From the NCBI RefSeq assembly GCF_031143425.1, contig NC_090439.1:353828027-353892026 (forward strand): a stretch of 64,000 nucleotides of DNA, written 5' to 3'. Numbering within the stretch: the stretch's first letter is position 1; each line of letters begins with the position of its first letter. Made by a program: the position numbers and the translations under genes. Origin of the DNA: Pleurodeles waltl (lineage: Eukaryota > Chordata > Amphibia > Caudata > Salamandridae). Shown here one piece after another: positions 33,088 through 45,351 of the stretch. The notes beneath the pieces were generated by a model, which ran no database searches, had not been told where the DNA came from, and saw only the letters and a list, made by a program, of their open reading frames with translations.

Positions 33088-35618
33088 TGTTGGTAATGGC
33101 CTTTTCTGCAGGGCCATCCCCAGATATTTTTCCTTTCTCCTCTTTGTTTTCTGAGCTTGATTTTGTGGCTTTAGGACTCTAGGCACTTTACCACTGCTAA
33201 GTAGTGGTAAAGTGAATCTGCTCTCAGCTTAAAACATGGTAACACTGGTGTGTCCACAACTGGCATACTTAATTTTCTTGTAAGTCTCTAATAAAGTGCA
33301 CCATGTGTCCCCAGGGCCTGTACATTAACTGTTACTAGTGGGTCTGCAGCACTGATTATGCCACCCGCTACAGTAGCCCTGTAAACATCTCTCAGGCCTG
33401 CCAAAGCAGAGCTTGTGTGTGCAGCTTTAAACTGCCATTTCGACCTGGCAAGTCTACACACTTGCCAGGCCCAAACATTCCTTTCTATTACATAGAAGTC
33501 AACCCTAAGGTAGGCCATAGTTAGCCTCAAGGGCAGGGTGCTGTGTATTTAAAAACTGGACATGCACTTTTAAGTTTCACATGTCCAGTTATTGAAAAAC
33601 TCTTAAATGTGTTTTTCAGTGCTGCAAGGCCTATCTCCCCCATAGATTAACATTGGTATTGCCTTAAAACATCTTCTAAGTGTAATTCCCACTTGAGAAG
33701 AGATAGAAATATGGAGTCTGGTGTTTCTGGCCTCACAATTTAAAATCATACCTTTTGGTGAAGTTGGATTTTAAATTGTAAATCTGAAAATGCCACTTTT
33801 AGAAAGTTGGCATATTCCTACTTTAACCATTCTGCGCCTCTGCTTGTCTCATTATACACATCTGGGGTAGATGACAGCTGGGCCTTGTGCAAATCTGCTA
33901 CATAGTCACACACAAAGGGATCATGGGTATAAAATTTGCATCCTGATGGCCTGTCACCAGGCTGATATGTCTTCCTGGGCTAGATGCGAGGGAGGAGCTG
34001 ACACACCTGAATAGGGCTGTGCTCTCCTCACAGAAAGGGCTGCACATACACCTGAATAGGGCTGTTCCTCTCCTCACAAAAAGGGAGGCATAACCATGTG
34101 TAAAGTGTCTGGAGCCAGGGAGGGAAGGACAGGGACCTTGTGATCTTCAAAGACCTTTTTGAAGTCTCCCCCATTTCAAAGTCACATTTGGGTATAAGTA
34201 CTGGATCCCAAACCCCATAAAATCAGGACTCTACTGCAACCAAGGACATTCTGCCAGGAAGAAGGACTGCTTTGCCGTCAGGCGGGACTGGCAGTGTTCA
34301 ACTTCATTGCTGTGTTGGCCTACTGCTTGATATGTGCTGTGCTTAGGAGGGACTGCCACTTTGCTTATTGTTTTGCCGTATTGCACTGCTGCTTCATGCC
34401 TGGAGTGAGAAGGACTAAGCCTATTCTCTACATCCTGGAACCAAGATTCTCAAAGGGTTTGTTGGCTTGCCATTTTGAAAATTTCAGGAGCATCAAAGAT
34501 TTCACGGATGCTGCCATAGGACTCTGTCACTCGTGAGTCCAGCAGGAGAGTCCTGACTAGGAACTGTGATCAATAGCTCCCTCACTCTGCAATTTACCAA
34601 AATTATAGTGGGTTGAGCGCTTCCTATTCCTCCAAGTGCAAAGGCCACCATGTGTGGGGAACTTTTAGTTTCATCAGTGTGTGTTGCACGCTTTACAATT
34701 CCCCCGACATCAGTGCGTGATGAGCACTTCGTGCTTCAACGGACAATAAAGCCTCAGTGCAGAAGGGAAGCCCTTTCAGCGTGGACCTGCCATGTTGCCA
34801 TAGTGACGGGAGCTTTCCCCAAGTGACGACATCAGCTGCCCATGTGACCGGAGTCACTGCGGCACACCGACATCGTCAACCTGCTGGAGTCTTGAGGGAA
34901 ATCATTGCAACTACTGGAGACTGACCCGCCCGGCTCATTGCTGCATTGCATTTTTGATTGGGGAGCCCCAGTGACAAGGTCCTGAACCCTGAGGCTGTCA
35001 CCCCAGCAGCTCTTACTGAACCAGGTACTGTGCAATAAGTCACGCCCCGCAGTTGCAACTGAGATCCCTCTAACTTGAGTGCAGACTCACGGCCAAGACT
35101 TGTTTAATTATTTGGTTCCGAGAGACCAGTGAAGCACTTTTCTGCAAGTACCACTTGAAAATCGCGGTAGTCAGGCAAGTGACTACTGGAAGGGTTCCAA
35201 AACCTTACCACCACACTTAAACTGAATTTGTGCTACTTCCCTCTTTGTGCCCGCCAATGTTGAGCAACTGTGAGTGCCAGTGATGCACTAAACCTACTAT
35301 AAACTTTTAAATGCTCATATAATGATTTGCATATATAGGATTTTTGTCGTTTTGGTCTTGTTTGATTTAGATAAATATACCCTATTTTTATAAATCAGTG
35401 TGGAGACTTTTTGTGGTGTTCTCACTGAGTTACTGCATTTGCATGTGCACAAATAATGTACACATTGCCTCTTATGTTTAGCCTGACTGCTCTTCACCAA
35501 GTTACCAGAGGGTGAGCATAGGTGTATTATAAGTGTGTATCACTTACTCTTACTAGAGTGGTGGTCCCTACTTGGACAGAGTATATAACTCTGCCAACTA
35601 GAGACCTCCTTTCTAACA
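33088..35618 (-). mobile_element. Solo long LTR, second copy of the 2872 family
   Basis: On the minus strand it starts at 35618 with TGTTAGAAAGGAGGTCTCT and ends at 33088 with ATTACCAACA. It is flanked by an exact 5-bp duplication AATCC (33083-33087, 35619-35623). Homology with 2872-5684 is visible at the start (GTTGGCAGAG, then TCCAAGTAGGGACCAC), near the end (TTTACCACTGCTAA on the plus strand) and in the middle (TTTCTAAAAGTGGCA). Its 2.5 kb hold no gag or pol motif. Solo LTR is favoured; a non-coding LTR derivative is the alternative. Confidence 0.75.
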
Positions 35619-35623
35619 AATCC

Positions 35624-37356
35624 TTTTAGAACCATTGTGCCCATTGTCTACAAAAAGCAAGGTATTACCCCCATTAAATCAAGTGAGACCCTTCTGCAAC
35701 AATTATCAAAAAATATACTCTCCACAATGCCTGGCCAGCAACTGAATCAACAAGTCTTGTACCACAGGGCACATTGTTTCATCGCCCCTCTCTGTGTCTG
35801 CAGTAGTTTCCAGCAGCATTTTTGTGCCTGAATCAGCATCTTCTCTATAAAACAGGACTTGCCCCTTAGAAAGGCCTCAGCCCTCATGCTACTTAAACCA
35901 ATTTTCTAGAGAAAATTCTATATAATTCTGTATATTTCTTCGATCTGATAAAGTGGCCAAGACAAGTTAGGATCATTTCACAAACGTAACTGGGCCTTTT
36001 CTCATTATAACTCAGGCCAACACATCATAATACCTACTCATTTCATACAGTGGGCATGTTTATTCTCTAACTTTCCCTTGTTTCAGTACTGTGCATTATT
36101 TATCCTTGTCTTTACTCTAATTTATGCTTCTAGTACTGTTCCCAATCTTCTAATAAATTAACTCTTTTTTCCCTGACCACTGTATCACATTCTATGACAC
36201 ATCTCTTTCTAATCCAATGATGATCTACCATATTCTTACTTCACTTTACAAACACCTGACCATATGAAGACTGGAATCCTTTAAAATTCTTTACCCAACT
36301 AACCTTTCTAAATACACAATTAAAGATAAGATCTTAAAGGAGTTCCCTGAAACTTTGACTATCTCTACTAAAGTCACATACTCCCTGGGCAAAATGATTC
36401 TGTGACAGACCTGATAGACATGTACAGATTGCCACTTGTACCAGTTTACCAATCTGGAGGTATCAATGGCAATCTGTCCATGTTTATCTTTAACAATGGC
36501 AAGACCAGGAACCAATAAAAGAAGGAGAAACGCAAGAATCTAGCATTTTTTTATTACGTCTATCAATTTTTAAGCCCAAACCTTAGTGTTCAATCTTCTA
36601 AGAAACTCATCCCATCTTCTGTGGCATTGTCTTACTTCTCATTCTAACTCTGATAGCCCTAGTGCGGATTCTTATTCCACCAGGGTATCACTCTTTAATT
36701 TCTCCCCATCTCCTTTACGACGACTTGTACTGTAGTTTCCTCTTACTTCATTTCTTCTGGTTATTCACACTCAATGTTGCCCCTTTTTCTCAAGCTTTGT
36801 TGCCAACCAACACCATTCTTTAATTTCTCATTATAACTCACTCTCTTCCTTTCCACCTAAACTGTATAGACTGCTTGGTCCTTTCAATTTCTCTCCAACC
36901 ACACCAAAATACTTTTCATCTCATCCAAACCCATCTCTTACTTCCTCTTCCCTCACCCACTTCCCAATTTCCCTTCTCCATCTTCACCTCAAAACTTCAT
37001 TTCCAAACTCTCTTGGGAGATCCATCTCTCTTAGCTTCTCTCTCTAACCCTTCCTTTCCAGTTCATCTCAAAGTTCCTGCATTACCTGCACATGATGCTA
37101 GATGTGCGTTTCTTCAAGTTCATCTTATGCCCAACACATTTACCTGAACCCCAGTGGCGGTCTGTGACTCTGACACTCTCTACAAGGATGATACCCCTTA
37201 TGTCAACTACCCCCATTCAGACATGCCTCACATATGGAGAGGCCTGAACTCTCCTTCTCATGTGGAATCTAACCCCATTCACATCTCTGTACACAAGACC
37301 CTTCTAGTTTAACTCGTGGGGGAAGTGAATTCTTAAACTTCCTATTCCATTGACAC
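35624..37356. other. No gene; pyrimidine-rich stretch
   Basis: AT-rich to about 36540, then strongly C/T-biased on the plus strand to about 37330, which yields low-complexity open frames. No family recognised. Confidence 0.4.
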
Positions 37357-37789
37357 TATGGCCCTCATTATGACATTGGTGGGAAGTCCTGCTTACTGCC
37401 ATGCTGACTGCCGCCAACATACCGCCACAGTGGCAGTTTACCGCTACCCATATTATGACCCACACATAGCAATCCGTCACTATACAGACACACACACAAG
37501 TCCGCCAGCCCAAAGGTCAGTGATAAACTGGCAGTATCCAAACCCACACCTTTACGGCAATAGACCTACGCTCATCACATTATGACCCATGAATCACCGT
37601 AGCGGACATTCAACCGCGGTAAACCATTGGCGGTACATACCTAAATGCTCAAAATACACACACTCAAACAAAACAACACTACATTGGACAATTCAAACTA
37701 CACACACCTGACACACATACACACACCACACCCACACCACTATAAAACACCCACCCACATTACTCACAACCCTTTATGACTCAAACAAA

Positions 37790-38239
37790 TTGACACCTGA
37801 GAGAGAGACACACCAAGGGCACTCACAGAACCAGAGCCACAGAACACCATCACCCATACACCATCCACGCACCTCACAGCACACACCCCAACATATCACC
37901 CCACACACCCTCACACACACCACTCACACTACACCCCTGGCACCACAAAGACACCCGAGGTTCTCAGAGGAGGAGCTAAGGGTCATGGTGGAGGAAATCA
38001 TCCGGGTAGAGCCACAGCTATTCGGATCACAGGTGCAGCAGACTTCCATTGCTAGGAAGATGGAGCTATGGCAGAGAATCGTGGACAGGGTAAACGCCGT
38101 GGGACAGCACCCTAGAGCAAGGGATGACATCAGGAAGAGGTGGAACAACCTACGGGGGAAGGTGCGTTCCGTGGTTGCAAGACACCAGATAGCTGTACAA
38201 AGAACTGGCGGTGGACCCCCACCTTCTCCCCATAACTAA
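37790..38239 (+). CDS. Harbinger Myb/SANT-like DNA-binding protein 1 (5' part)
   Basis: Predicted partner that recognises transposon ends and helps bring the transposase to DNA in the nucleus. After a His/Pro/Thr-rich N-terminus of about 55 residues comes a trihelix Myb/SANT-like domain: RFSEEELRVMVEEII, LFGSQVQQTSIARKMELWQR, then DDIRKRWNNLRGKVRSVV with the basic recognition helix. The frame ends at a stop at 38239 after a proline stretch. A different frame continues directly (WEEQVLAIMHPEGLAGVAGG, about 38247-38306), so a small indel near 38215-38245 probably ended the frame early. An acidic/Ser block after a CCCCACAG acceptor-like site at 38553 may be a further exon (38560-39400). It converges on the transposase gene. 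Confidence 0.75.
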   Translation: MTPERETHQGHSQNQSHRTPSPIHHPRTSQHTPQHITPHTLTHTTHTTPLAPQRHPRFSEEELRVMVEEIIRVEPQLFGSQVQQTSIARKMELWQRIVDRVNAVGQHPRARDDIRKRWNNLRGKVRSVVARHQIAVQRTGGGPPPSPHN

Positions 38240-39850
38240 CAACATGGGAGGAGCAAGTCTTGGCAATAATGCATCCTGAGGGCCTGGCAGGAGTAGCAGG
38301 AGGACTGGACTCTTCATCACAACCCACCCATCCCAATACCAGGCCCTGAATGCACCACCAATGCATGGACATCACTCACAGCCCTGCAGGGATACCCATC
38401 ACTAAAGCATGCACATTAGAGACAATCACCTAGCCCACAAAATCATTACTCACACAAGGCAAAGCTGACAGGGCAATCATAACCATACAGGGCAACACAC
38501 CCATGCACAAGATGTCACACACAGAAACGATAACACTGCATTTACATCCCCACAGGTCCCTCACACAACATCACCGGAGAGGAGGTGCCAGAAGAGGCCC
38601 ATAGTGATGACAGCAGCTCTGGATCAGGACGACCAACCTGGCCCATCATGGATCTCCGGCAAGTCAGTTACCCAGGCACAGTCCCACACCACCACAGAGC
38701 CTACCGCTCAGGAAACACCACCACAGCACCCACCCAGCGGGCCCGTACCTCTGTCCCCAAGACACGTCAATCAGCAGTGTGTCCACCACTACAGGGACCC
38801 CAGGGCACACCACAAGCACAGGACGATCAGGGACCTGTTGTCAGTGGCAGTTGGCACACGGTTCAGGGGACAGAGGCACAGGACAACAGGGAAGCTTGGA
38901 GGACTGCTGTGCGACAGGGGCGGACAGGCCCAGCAAACCGACTCTCCAGAAGGCACTCACCAATATCCTGAGAGCATACCACCATTCCAAGGAGACGATG
39001 GGCCACATACTGGACAAGTTGTAGGAGACCCAGCGGCTGCAGCATGGACAGTACCTGGGGTCAGGGAGAACCTGAAGGGCATCCAAACCACCCTGGTCAC
39101 CACTGCAGGGATGCTGGCAGACATGGCCAACCATGGCCCATGGCGCAGACATGGCCAACCATGAGGGAGGCAGGAGCACACCACCGGTCCCCTGACACTA
39201 GCCACACCGATGAACAGCCCTCCACCTCCCCTGCCGCTAGTGGGCAGGAGGCCCACCACAGGAACAACAGGCCACCAGCATCCCTCCCCCTGCAGAAGGA
39301 GAACCACCCCCCAAACGGTCCCTGCGATCCAGGCAGAAGCCAGAGACTATTGCCAAGACCCTGCCAGGAAATAAGACTCTCCTGACTGTCAGCCTTGTGT
39401 CCCACTCTGTCACCCTGTCCACCCTGAACTGCCATTGCTCCCCTTCCTATGCCCCCTTGGTCAATGCACCTGTGATACAAATAGACTGGACTCTATCATG
39501 GACTTTCCTCCACCATCACCCCAGCCCATTGCACAAACCTGTTAGCACTTAAATAAACACCCTATGAAAAAATACAAGTATGGAGTATGTCAAATGATTT
39601 AACTATGCATTCGTTTAACAAGGTTTAAAACAACTGTACAGTAATGTATACATAGGAATGACCTGTAGTTGGATGCAGTCAACACACCAGGTGCCAGAAT
39701 GGGGCACAGATATCTGAAAATAGAGATGCCAATGGGTACAGTAAGTGGCAATAGAATTGGGAGACTCTGCCTGCCATGTACAATGTCAAATAAAAAACTG
39801 TCAATGCAAAGTGAAGTTAATGTCTTACCGGTGTGCCACTGGAAGTACTA

Positions 39851-41015
39851 TCATATATTAGCTGTTTTGTTGCCATCATCCTCATCCTCTGCATCCTTAT
39901 CTTCACTGTCCACAGGGTCCACTACTGCCACATGCCCATCTCCAGCCTCATCCTCCTGCAGAAAAGGCACCTGGCGTCTCAAGACAAGGTTATGCAACAT
40001 GCAGCATGCAACGATTATCTGGCACACCTTCTTGGGTGAGTAATACAGGGATCCACCTGTTTGATGGAGGCAATGAAACCTGGCCTTCAGGAGGCCAAAC
40101 GTCCTCTCTATTATTCTCCTTCTTCGCCCATGTGCCTCATTGTAACGTTCCTCTGCCCTTGTCCTGGGATTCCTCACAGGGGTCAGTAGCCATGAGAGGA
40201 TGAGGTAACCAGAGGCACCTGCAAATATCGATGTACAACTGTTAGACACACACTACCCCTTAGGGCCCACACCATAGCCATACACAAACATACACTGGGT
40301 GGGAACCAGGGCTCACCTATTAGCCACACCCAGTGCCTCTGGAGTTGAGCCATCACATATGGGATGCTGCTATTCCTCAGGATATAGGCATCATGCACAG
40401 AGCCAGGATACTTTGCATTGACATGGGAGATGTACTGGTCCGCCAGGCACACTATCTGCACATTCATCGAGTGAAAGCTCTTTCGATTTCTGAACACCTG
40501 TTCATTTCTCCGGGGGGGACAAATGCAATATGTGTACCATCAATATCCCCAATAATGTTGGGCATATGTCCGATTGCATAGAAGTCAGCTTTCACTGTGG
40601 CCAAATCCTCCACCTGGGGGAAAACAATATAGCTGCACAGGTGTTTGATCTGGGCAGACAACACTCTGGTCATCACTATTGAGAACACTGGCTGAGGCAT
40701 TCCAGCTACCAAGCCCACTGTCACTTGGAAGGAGCCACTTGCCAAGAAATGGAGCACAGATAGGACTTGCACAAGAGAGGGGATCCCGGCGGGCTGACGG
40801 ATAGCAGATATCAGGTCAGGCTCCAATTGGGCACACAGCTCTGTGATTGTGGCCCTGTCCAGTTTATAGGTGAGGATGATGTGCCTGTCCTCCATCGTTG
40901 TCAAGTCCACCAGGGGTCTGTACACGGGGGGATGTCTCCATGTCCTATTCATCTGCAGCGGTTGTAATCTAGGGTGCAAAACGGGGAGCAGCTGGTCAGT
41001 ATACCACTTTTCCAA
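39851..41015 (-). pseudogene. Harbinger DDE transposase (HARBI1-like), one intron
   Basis: Would cut and paste the transposon. From Met 41015 the protein has the N-terminal helical region, then GDIDGTHIAFVPP with the first catalytic Asp. A G7 run (40512-40518 plus) causes a one-base frame loss; beyond it the expected FRNRKSFHSMNVQ, PGSVHDAYILRNS and WVWLIG follow. A 98-bp intron at 40316-40219 has GTGAGC donor and TTTGCAG acceptor. The second exon gives GASGYLILSWLLTPV, then HGRRRRIIERTFGLLKARF with the catalytic Glu, and an acidic C-terminus. In this family the second catalytic Asp sits in a GDSGY box; here it is Ala. So the copy is inactive twice over. Confidence 0.88.
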
Positions 41016-41413
41016 ACACTACACTGCATTGCATGTTGTGACTGTAACAGTATATTGTTGTATAGGCCCAAATGGTGCCTATGTGTACTGTGACACAGTT
41101 AGGTGCCATGGACGGCCCCCCTCTGAAATGGTGTCTGCATGTCCTGTGTGGATGGACATGTGAAAATGATGCAATGCCGCTGATGTTGTGCTCCGTTGCG
41201 GTAGGCGGTCGAGTACCGCTGTGCAACTCCTCATTGGTTGACATTGGGCCCCTTGGGTTACAGTGGCTAATAGCGATGTACGCCGGTGGTGATGGTACGC
41301 ACCGCTGCGGACGTGATCGCCATTTTCTATCTGTTCACTCACTTGCTACCTGACCTTCAACAGGAGAGGACCTACACTGCAAGTGCTGCTGTGACCTGTG
41401 ACTGGAACCGACC

Positions 41414-42587
41414 ATGGCCCGTGTCACTGGGGAAAGGGCCCCTGCCTTCACCACTGTGGAGTTGGAGAGACTGGTGGATGGGGTCCTACCCCAGTACGAA
41501 TTCTGTATGGGCCTCCAGGCCAACAGGTGAGTACACTGTGAGCACGATGCAAGGGGCATGGAGGCATGGAGTGCTGTGTGGAAGGGTTCTGGGCAGCATG
41601 CTGCATGTATGGTGGGCAACATCTGTGCATAAGGGGATGTGAGGGCTATGGTGGGCCATGAGTGTAACAGGCCGGACGGTATGACTGATACCTTTTTCTA
41701 TGTTTCTTTTTCTGCAGTTCAGCACCCATCAGAAAAAGGGTCTATGGCGTGCCATCACCAAGGACGTGCGGACCCTGGGGGTCTATGGCAGGCGGAGCAC
41801 CCACTGTCGGAAAAGGTGGGAGGACCTGAGACGCCCCTCAAGGAAGATGCCGGAGGCCCAGCTGGGGATGGCCTCCCAACGAGGAAGAGGTACCCGACGA
41901 ACCCTGACCCCCCTGATGGCCCGCATACTGGCAGTGGCCTATCCGGAGCTAGATGGGCGCCTGAGGGCATCACAGCAGCCATAAGGGGGTGAGTACAGTT
42001 TTCCAATATACTACTAGTGCGTGGTGGTGTGGTCTCCGGGGTGGGGGATGTGGGCCTGTGGGTGCCCCTAGGCTAGGCAGGGCATTGCAGGGTAGAAGCT
42101 TCCTGCTGGTAGCGGACACCTCTGTGCCCACCCCACCTAAAGGTACAGCCGCCACCCCCGTACCAGCACCGCCATCCCAGCAGCCCCTCAGCGAGTTCCC
42201 CGTGACCGCTCACCCAGGAGGGTTGACATCTCCTTCACCCCAGGCACCCTAGGCCCTGCCCCAGTCAGCCCTGCTGCCCTGAGTGAGGAGGCTATTGACC
42301 TCCTGCGATCCATCTCTGTTGGGCAGTCAACCATAGTGAATGCCATCCAGGGGCTGGCAGGCCATTTGCAACAAACAAATGCATTCCTGGAGTGCATTCA
42401 CTCTGGCATGGCGGCCCAACAGAGATCAATCCAGGCTCTGGCCTCCTCCCTGATGGTAGCCATTGTCCCTGTATCTAGCCTTCCCCCTCCAACTTCCTTT
42501 ACCCAGTCCCATTCCCCCAACCCCAACCTATCCCAAGCACACATTCAGACCAGCATGCACCAAAGACAACACACAGGAGTGGCTTAG
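41414..42587 (+). CDS. Harbinger Myb/SANT-like protein 2, spliced
   Basis: Diverges from the transposase gene about 400 bp away. Exon 1 (41414-41526) starts MARVTGERAPAFTTVELERL and ends at a GTGAGT donor. The acceptor after TTCTGCAGTTCAG (41722) restores the frame into LWRAITKDVRTLGVYGRRST, HCRKRWEDLRRPSR and LTPLMARILAVAYPEL. This is a second, differently arranged Myb/SANT-like domain with a basic last helix. The frame stops at 41982, beside a GGTGAGTAC donor, so a further intron is likely; a later frame (about 42250-42587) carries STIVNAIQGLAGHLQQTN and AAQQRSIQALASSL, a helical segment. A nuclear DNA-binding or scaffold role is inferred. The exon joins are predictions. Confidence 0.65.
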
Positions 42588-43103
42588 GCAAACACAAGCA
42601 CCACACATCATCCCACAGGCACTCACACAAACACCATCCAGATGCAGACATACCAACATCCATGGCCTCCACTGTGTCCCCCTCCTCCTCCTCGTCCACC
42701 TCCCAGTAGCGTCTCCACTCCCACCTGCATGCACTATATCCTCATCCACTACCCCATCACGCCTATCACTACACACCCCTCACTTGCAGTCACCACCCCC
42801 ACATCCATGTACATGTCCCCTGCGTCCTCTCCCACTGTGTCTGTGCCCCCTCCTCCCAAAGTACACAAACGCAAGCACTCAGACACCCAACAGCCATCCA
42901 CCTCACAACAGCATCCAGCCCATGCACCTGCACCCAAACACAGCAGACAGACACCTCCTACAACAAATCCCTCTTCCTCCACTCCCAAACCATCACCCTC
43001 TTCCCACCCCAGTGTCCCTAAGAAGCTTTTACTCTCTGCCGTTGACCTCTTCCCTACCCCTCCCCCACATCCTTCATGTCAGGGCAGGGTGGTCAGAACT
43101 TAG

Positions 43104-43730
43104 GTGAGCACCTCAGCCACCCAGTCCACGGCCACAGTAGTGTCGGCAGCTACTGCAGGTGTGAGAGGCACCACGGAACCAGCCATCAGCACTGACAGTG
43201 TGCCTGCACCAGCTGCCAAGGGGAAGGGCAAGGAGGCACCACCAGCTGCCAAGGGGAAGGGCAAGGAGGCACCACCAGCTGCGAAAGTGCAGGGCAAGGG
43301 GCCTGCACCTGCAGGCAGGAAGGACATGAGGCCTGGTGCTGGGACTGATTCTGAGCCCCACCACCAACCATGGCGGTTCATCTTTCTGAGGCTGCAGGGG
43401 AATGACTGGAGCCTCCCCCCACCACTGGCATCCCCAACACCAGCACAGACACCAGCAGCAGCAGCCCCAGAAGGCAGCCATCTGAGAATGCAGGGGAAGG
43501 GCTGGAGCCTCCCCCACCACAGCCTGCATCGCCACCAGCACCACTGCCAGCAGCAGCAGCCCCACTGGGCCGCTGTCCGAGGCTGCAGGGGAAGGGCTGG
43601 AGCCTCGCCCCACTACTGCCTGCACTGCCACCAGCACCACTGCCAGCACCAGCAGTTCCAGTGGGCAGCTGTCTGAGGCTGCAGGGGAAGGGCTGGAACC
43701 TCCCCCCACCACTGGCATCCCCAACACTAG
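43104..43730 (+). repeat. Coding-period minisatellites in the Harbinger 3' region
   Basis: Three 33-bp units (about 43209-43308, AAGGGGAAGGGCAAGGAGGC) encode an 11-residue K-G-K-E-A-P-P-A repeat. Four roughly 96-bp units follow, marked by CTGCAGGGGAAGGGCTGG at 43392, 43488, 43583 and 43679. Both periods are multiples of three and the frame at 43104-43676 stays open through most of it. This suggests a low-complexity protein tail, probably of Myb/SANT protein 2. The retrovirus cuts the fourth unit; the repeat resumes at 54350 with the marker at 54410. Confidence 0.75.
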
Positions 43731-44682
43731 TGTCGCGAAGGCTCTCATTATCCTAATGAGACTACTCGATTTTGAGCAGCAAGATCTTTCACAGTGTGGG
43801 GGACTAAGTCTGACCCACGGTGGAGGACCCTTGTCACTCTAAATCCGGGTTTTGCTCCGGCTAACTAGCAGTGCCTCATCTCTCCCACATGGGAGAGACA
43901 ATTGGGCAGCCGAGCGCATGACATCTTAGCACTTCCCAGGGAAGTCGTGGTCACTCAGGTCACAACCGGTTCTCTCATACACAGTACGGTCTCATATATA
44001 AATGACAAAGGCAGTTTAAGTTTTAAAGATTGGTTTAATAAAACAATTGCATTTTAGATAGCAAAGCGTGAGCTGCAATAACCAGAACTACACAACACAG
44101 TAAGATTAAAATGGTAACGATGAGAGTGAAGCACAAGAATAAAGCTATCATAGTGCCGCTAGGTTATTTTCTCTCTAAGTTATATTTCGAGCACAGCATG
44201 TGAAGCTCTAAGCCTGCCTTTCAGGTTCCCCCGGGAGGACGTCAACCCTCATACCTGAGCAAAGGCCTGTAATCTGCATCAGCATCTGCATTGGGGCATT
44301 CAGCATCTAGTTGTAGGTTCCTGGGCGGAATCTCCCTCTTGACGTGTACTAGGACTAGGAACTGTTTTTATAACTAACACGCAGATGTTCTAAGAAAATG
44401 TCCCTACGTGAGGTTGTGTATTTTCTACGAATACTGGAGACTAAACTTCTACCACGTTTACTGGCAATGTACCAGACTGTAGCCTTGACTGATGCACAGG
44501 GCGATCAAGAATGCATTATTTGAGAACACAGTGCTGGACTAAGCTAAGCAGTGTGATAGAAGAAATTAAAACAAGACCGTAAAACTGGTTATTGTAAAAA
44601 AATATATCTAGGGAAAAGTGCACTGCGGCCTAATACAAGAAACTAACGTGCATGAAGCTATATTAAAAATGGCTACACTACA
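43731..44682 (-). repeat. Retroviral 3' LTR (minus strand)
   Basis: 952 bp. On the minus strand it starts TGTAGTGTAGCC and ends GCGACA. By eye it differs from the other LTR at roughly 5% of positions over the first 500 bp (plus-strand direction), with a longer gap of about 18 bp near the U3 side. Confidence 0.92.
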
Positions 44683-44691
44683 CCCTCCCCT
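44683..44691 (-). promoter_or_regulatory. Retroviral polypurine tract
   Basis: AGGGGAGGG on the minus strand immediately precedes the TG of the 3' LTR. Such tracts prime plus-strand DNA synthesis. It closely resembles the tract I recall for foamy viruses. Confidence 0.8.
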
Positions 44692-45039
44692 AGAAAGTGG
44701 TTTAAGCCTAAGCTAAAATGCCCTAAGCTAAAATATATTTAAAACCCTACTTAATTTTAACAAGTTAAGAGGACACACAAGCATACTATTTGGCAATTTT
44801 AAAATGAGCATGCGGCCAAAAGCCGAATTCAAAGGAAAATGTCAATTTAGGACAGTTCCAAATCAAGCATCCGTCATGGAAAGCAGGAGATTCTCCACCT
44901 CGGCAGATGACAAAACCGGTAAATCCATGCCAACAACTACCAAGGAGCAGGTGTGTTCCAGAGCCCCAGCGTCAACCAAATCAGCACCCCATGCAGTGCC
45001 TATGAACGAGTTAATGGTAACTTCCTCCAGGAAGGGTAG

Positions 45040-45351
45040 CTAGTAATCAGCCTCTCTGAGCAAACGCAGCGCGCATATCTGGTAATGAACCCTCAACAAG
45101 AACATCAACAGATCAGCATCAATCACTGAGGGGCGTTGCTGTGAGAGACAAACTTCCAGTGCCTGTTCAAAAGAGCACCAACGGCACCGAAACACGGGCT
45201 GCACACAATCCAAAACCGGTCTGAATGACAGAGACCAGTCACACCCCAAATGTTCCAGGAGCGTTGCTCCAAAGTGCTGCATCATGCGTTCACGACACAG
45301 CTGCGCTGATGGGAGCGCCCTCATTTGTCCTTGTTGCGGCGGGACAGCCAT
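45040..45351 (-). CDS. Candidate accessory ORF overlapping env 3' end
   Basis: A 103-codon frame starts within the env 3' end in another frame (Met at 45351) and runs toward the 3' LTR. I do not recognise it. It has several Cys (RCRWCSF) and Leu-rich segments and no membrane span. Its place, overlapping the end of env before the LTR, is where foamy viruses carry their transactivator gene. That positional match is the only functional hint. It lacks internal stops although env and pol around it are broken. It could also be chance. Confidence 0.35.
   Translation of the reverse strand: MAVPPQQGQMRALPSAQLCRERMMQHFGATLLEHLGCDWSLSFRPVLDCVQPVFRCRWCSFEQALEVCLSQQRPSVIDADLLMFLLRVHYQICALRLLREADY

Noticed and set aside
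36875..37147. 90-codon frame in the pyrimidine-rich stretch
   Set aside because: Composition alone (few purines, so few stops) explains it.
42463..43107. 214-codon Pro/His/Thr-rich frame as a separate protein
   Set aside because: Low-complexity C-rich DNA gives several overlapping open frames; no motif. It may be an intron or tail region of the SANT protein 2 gene.
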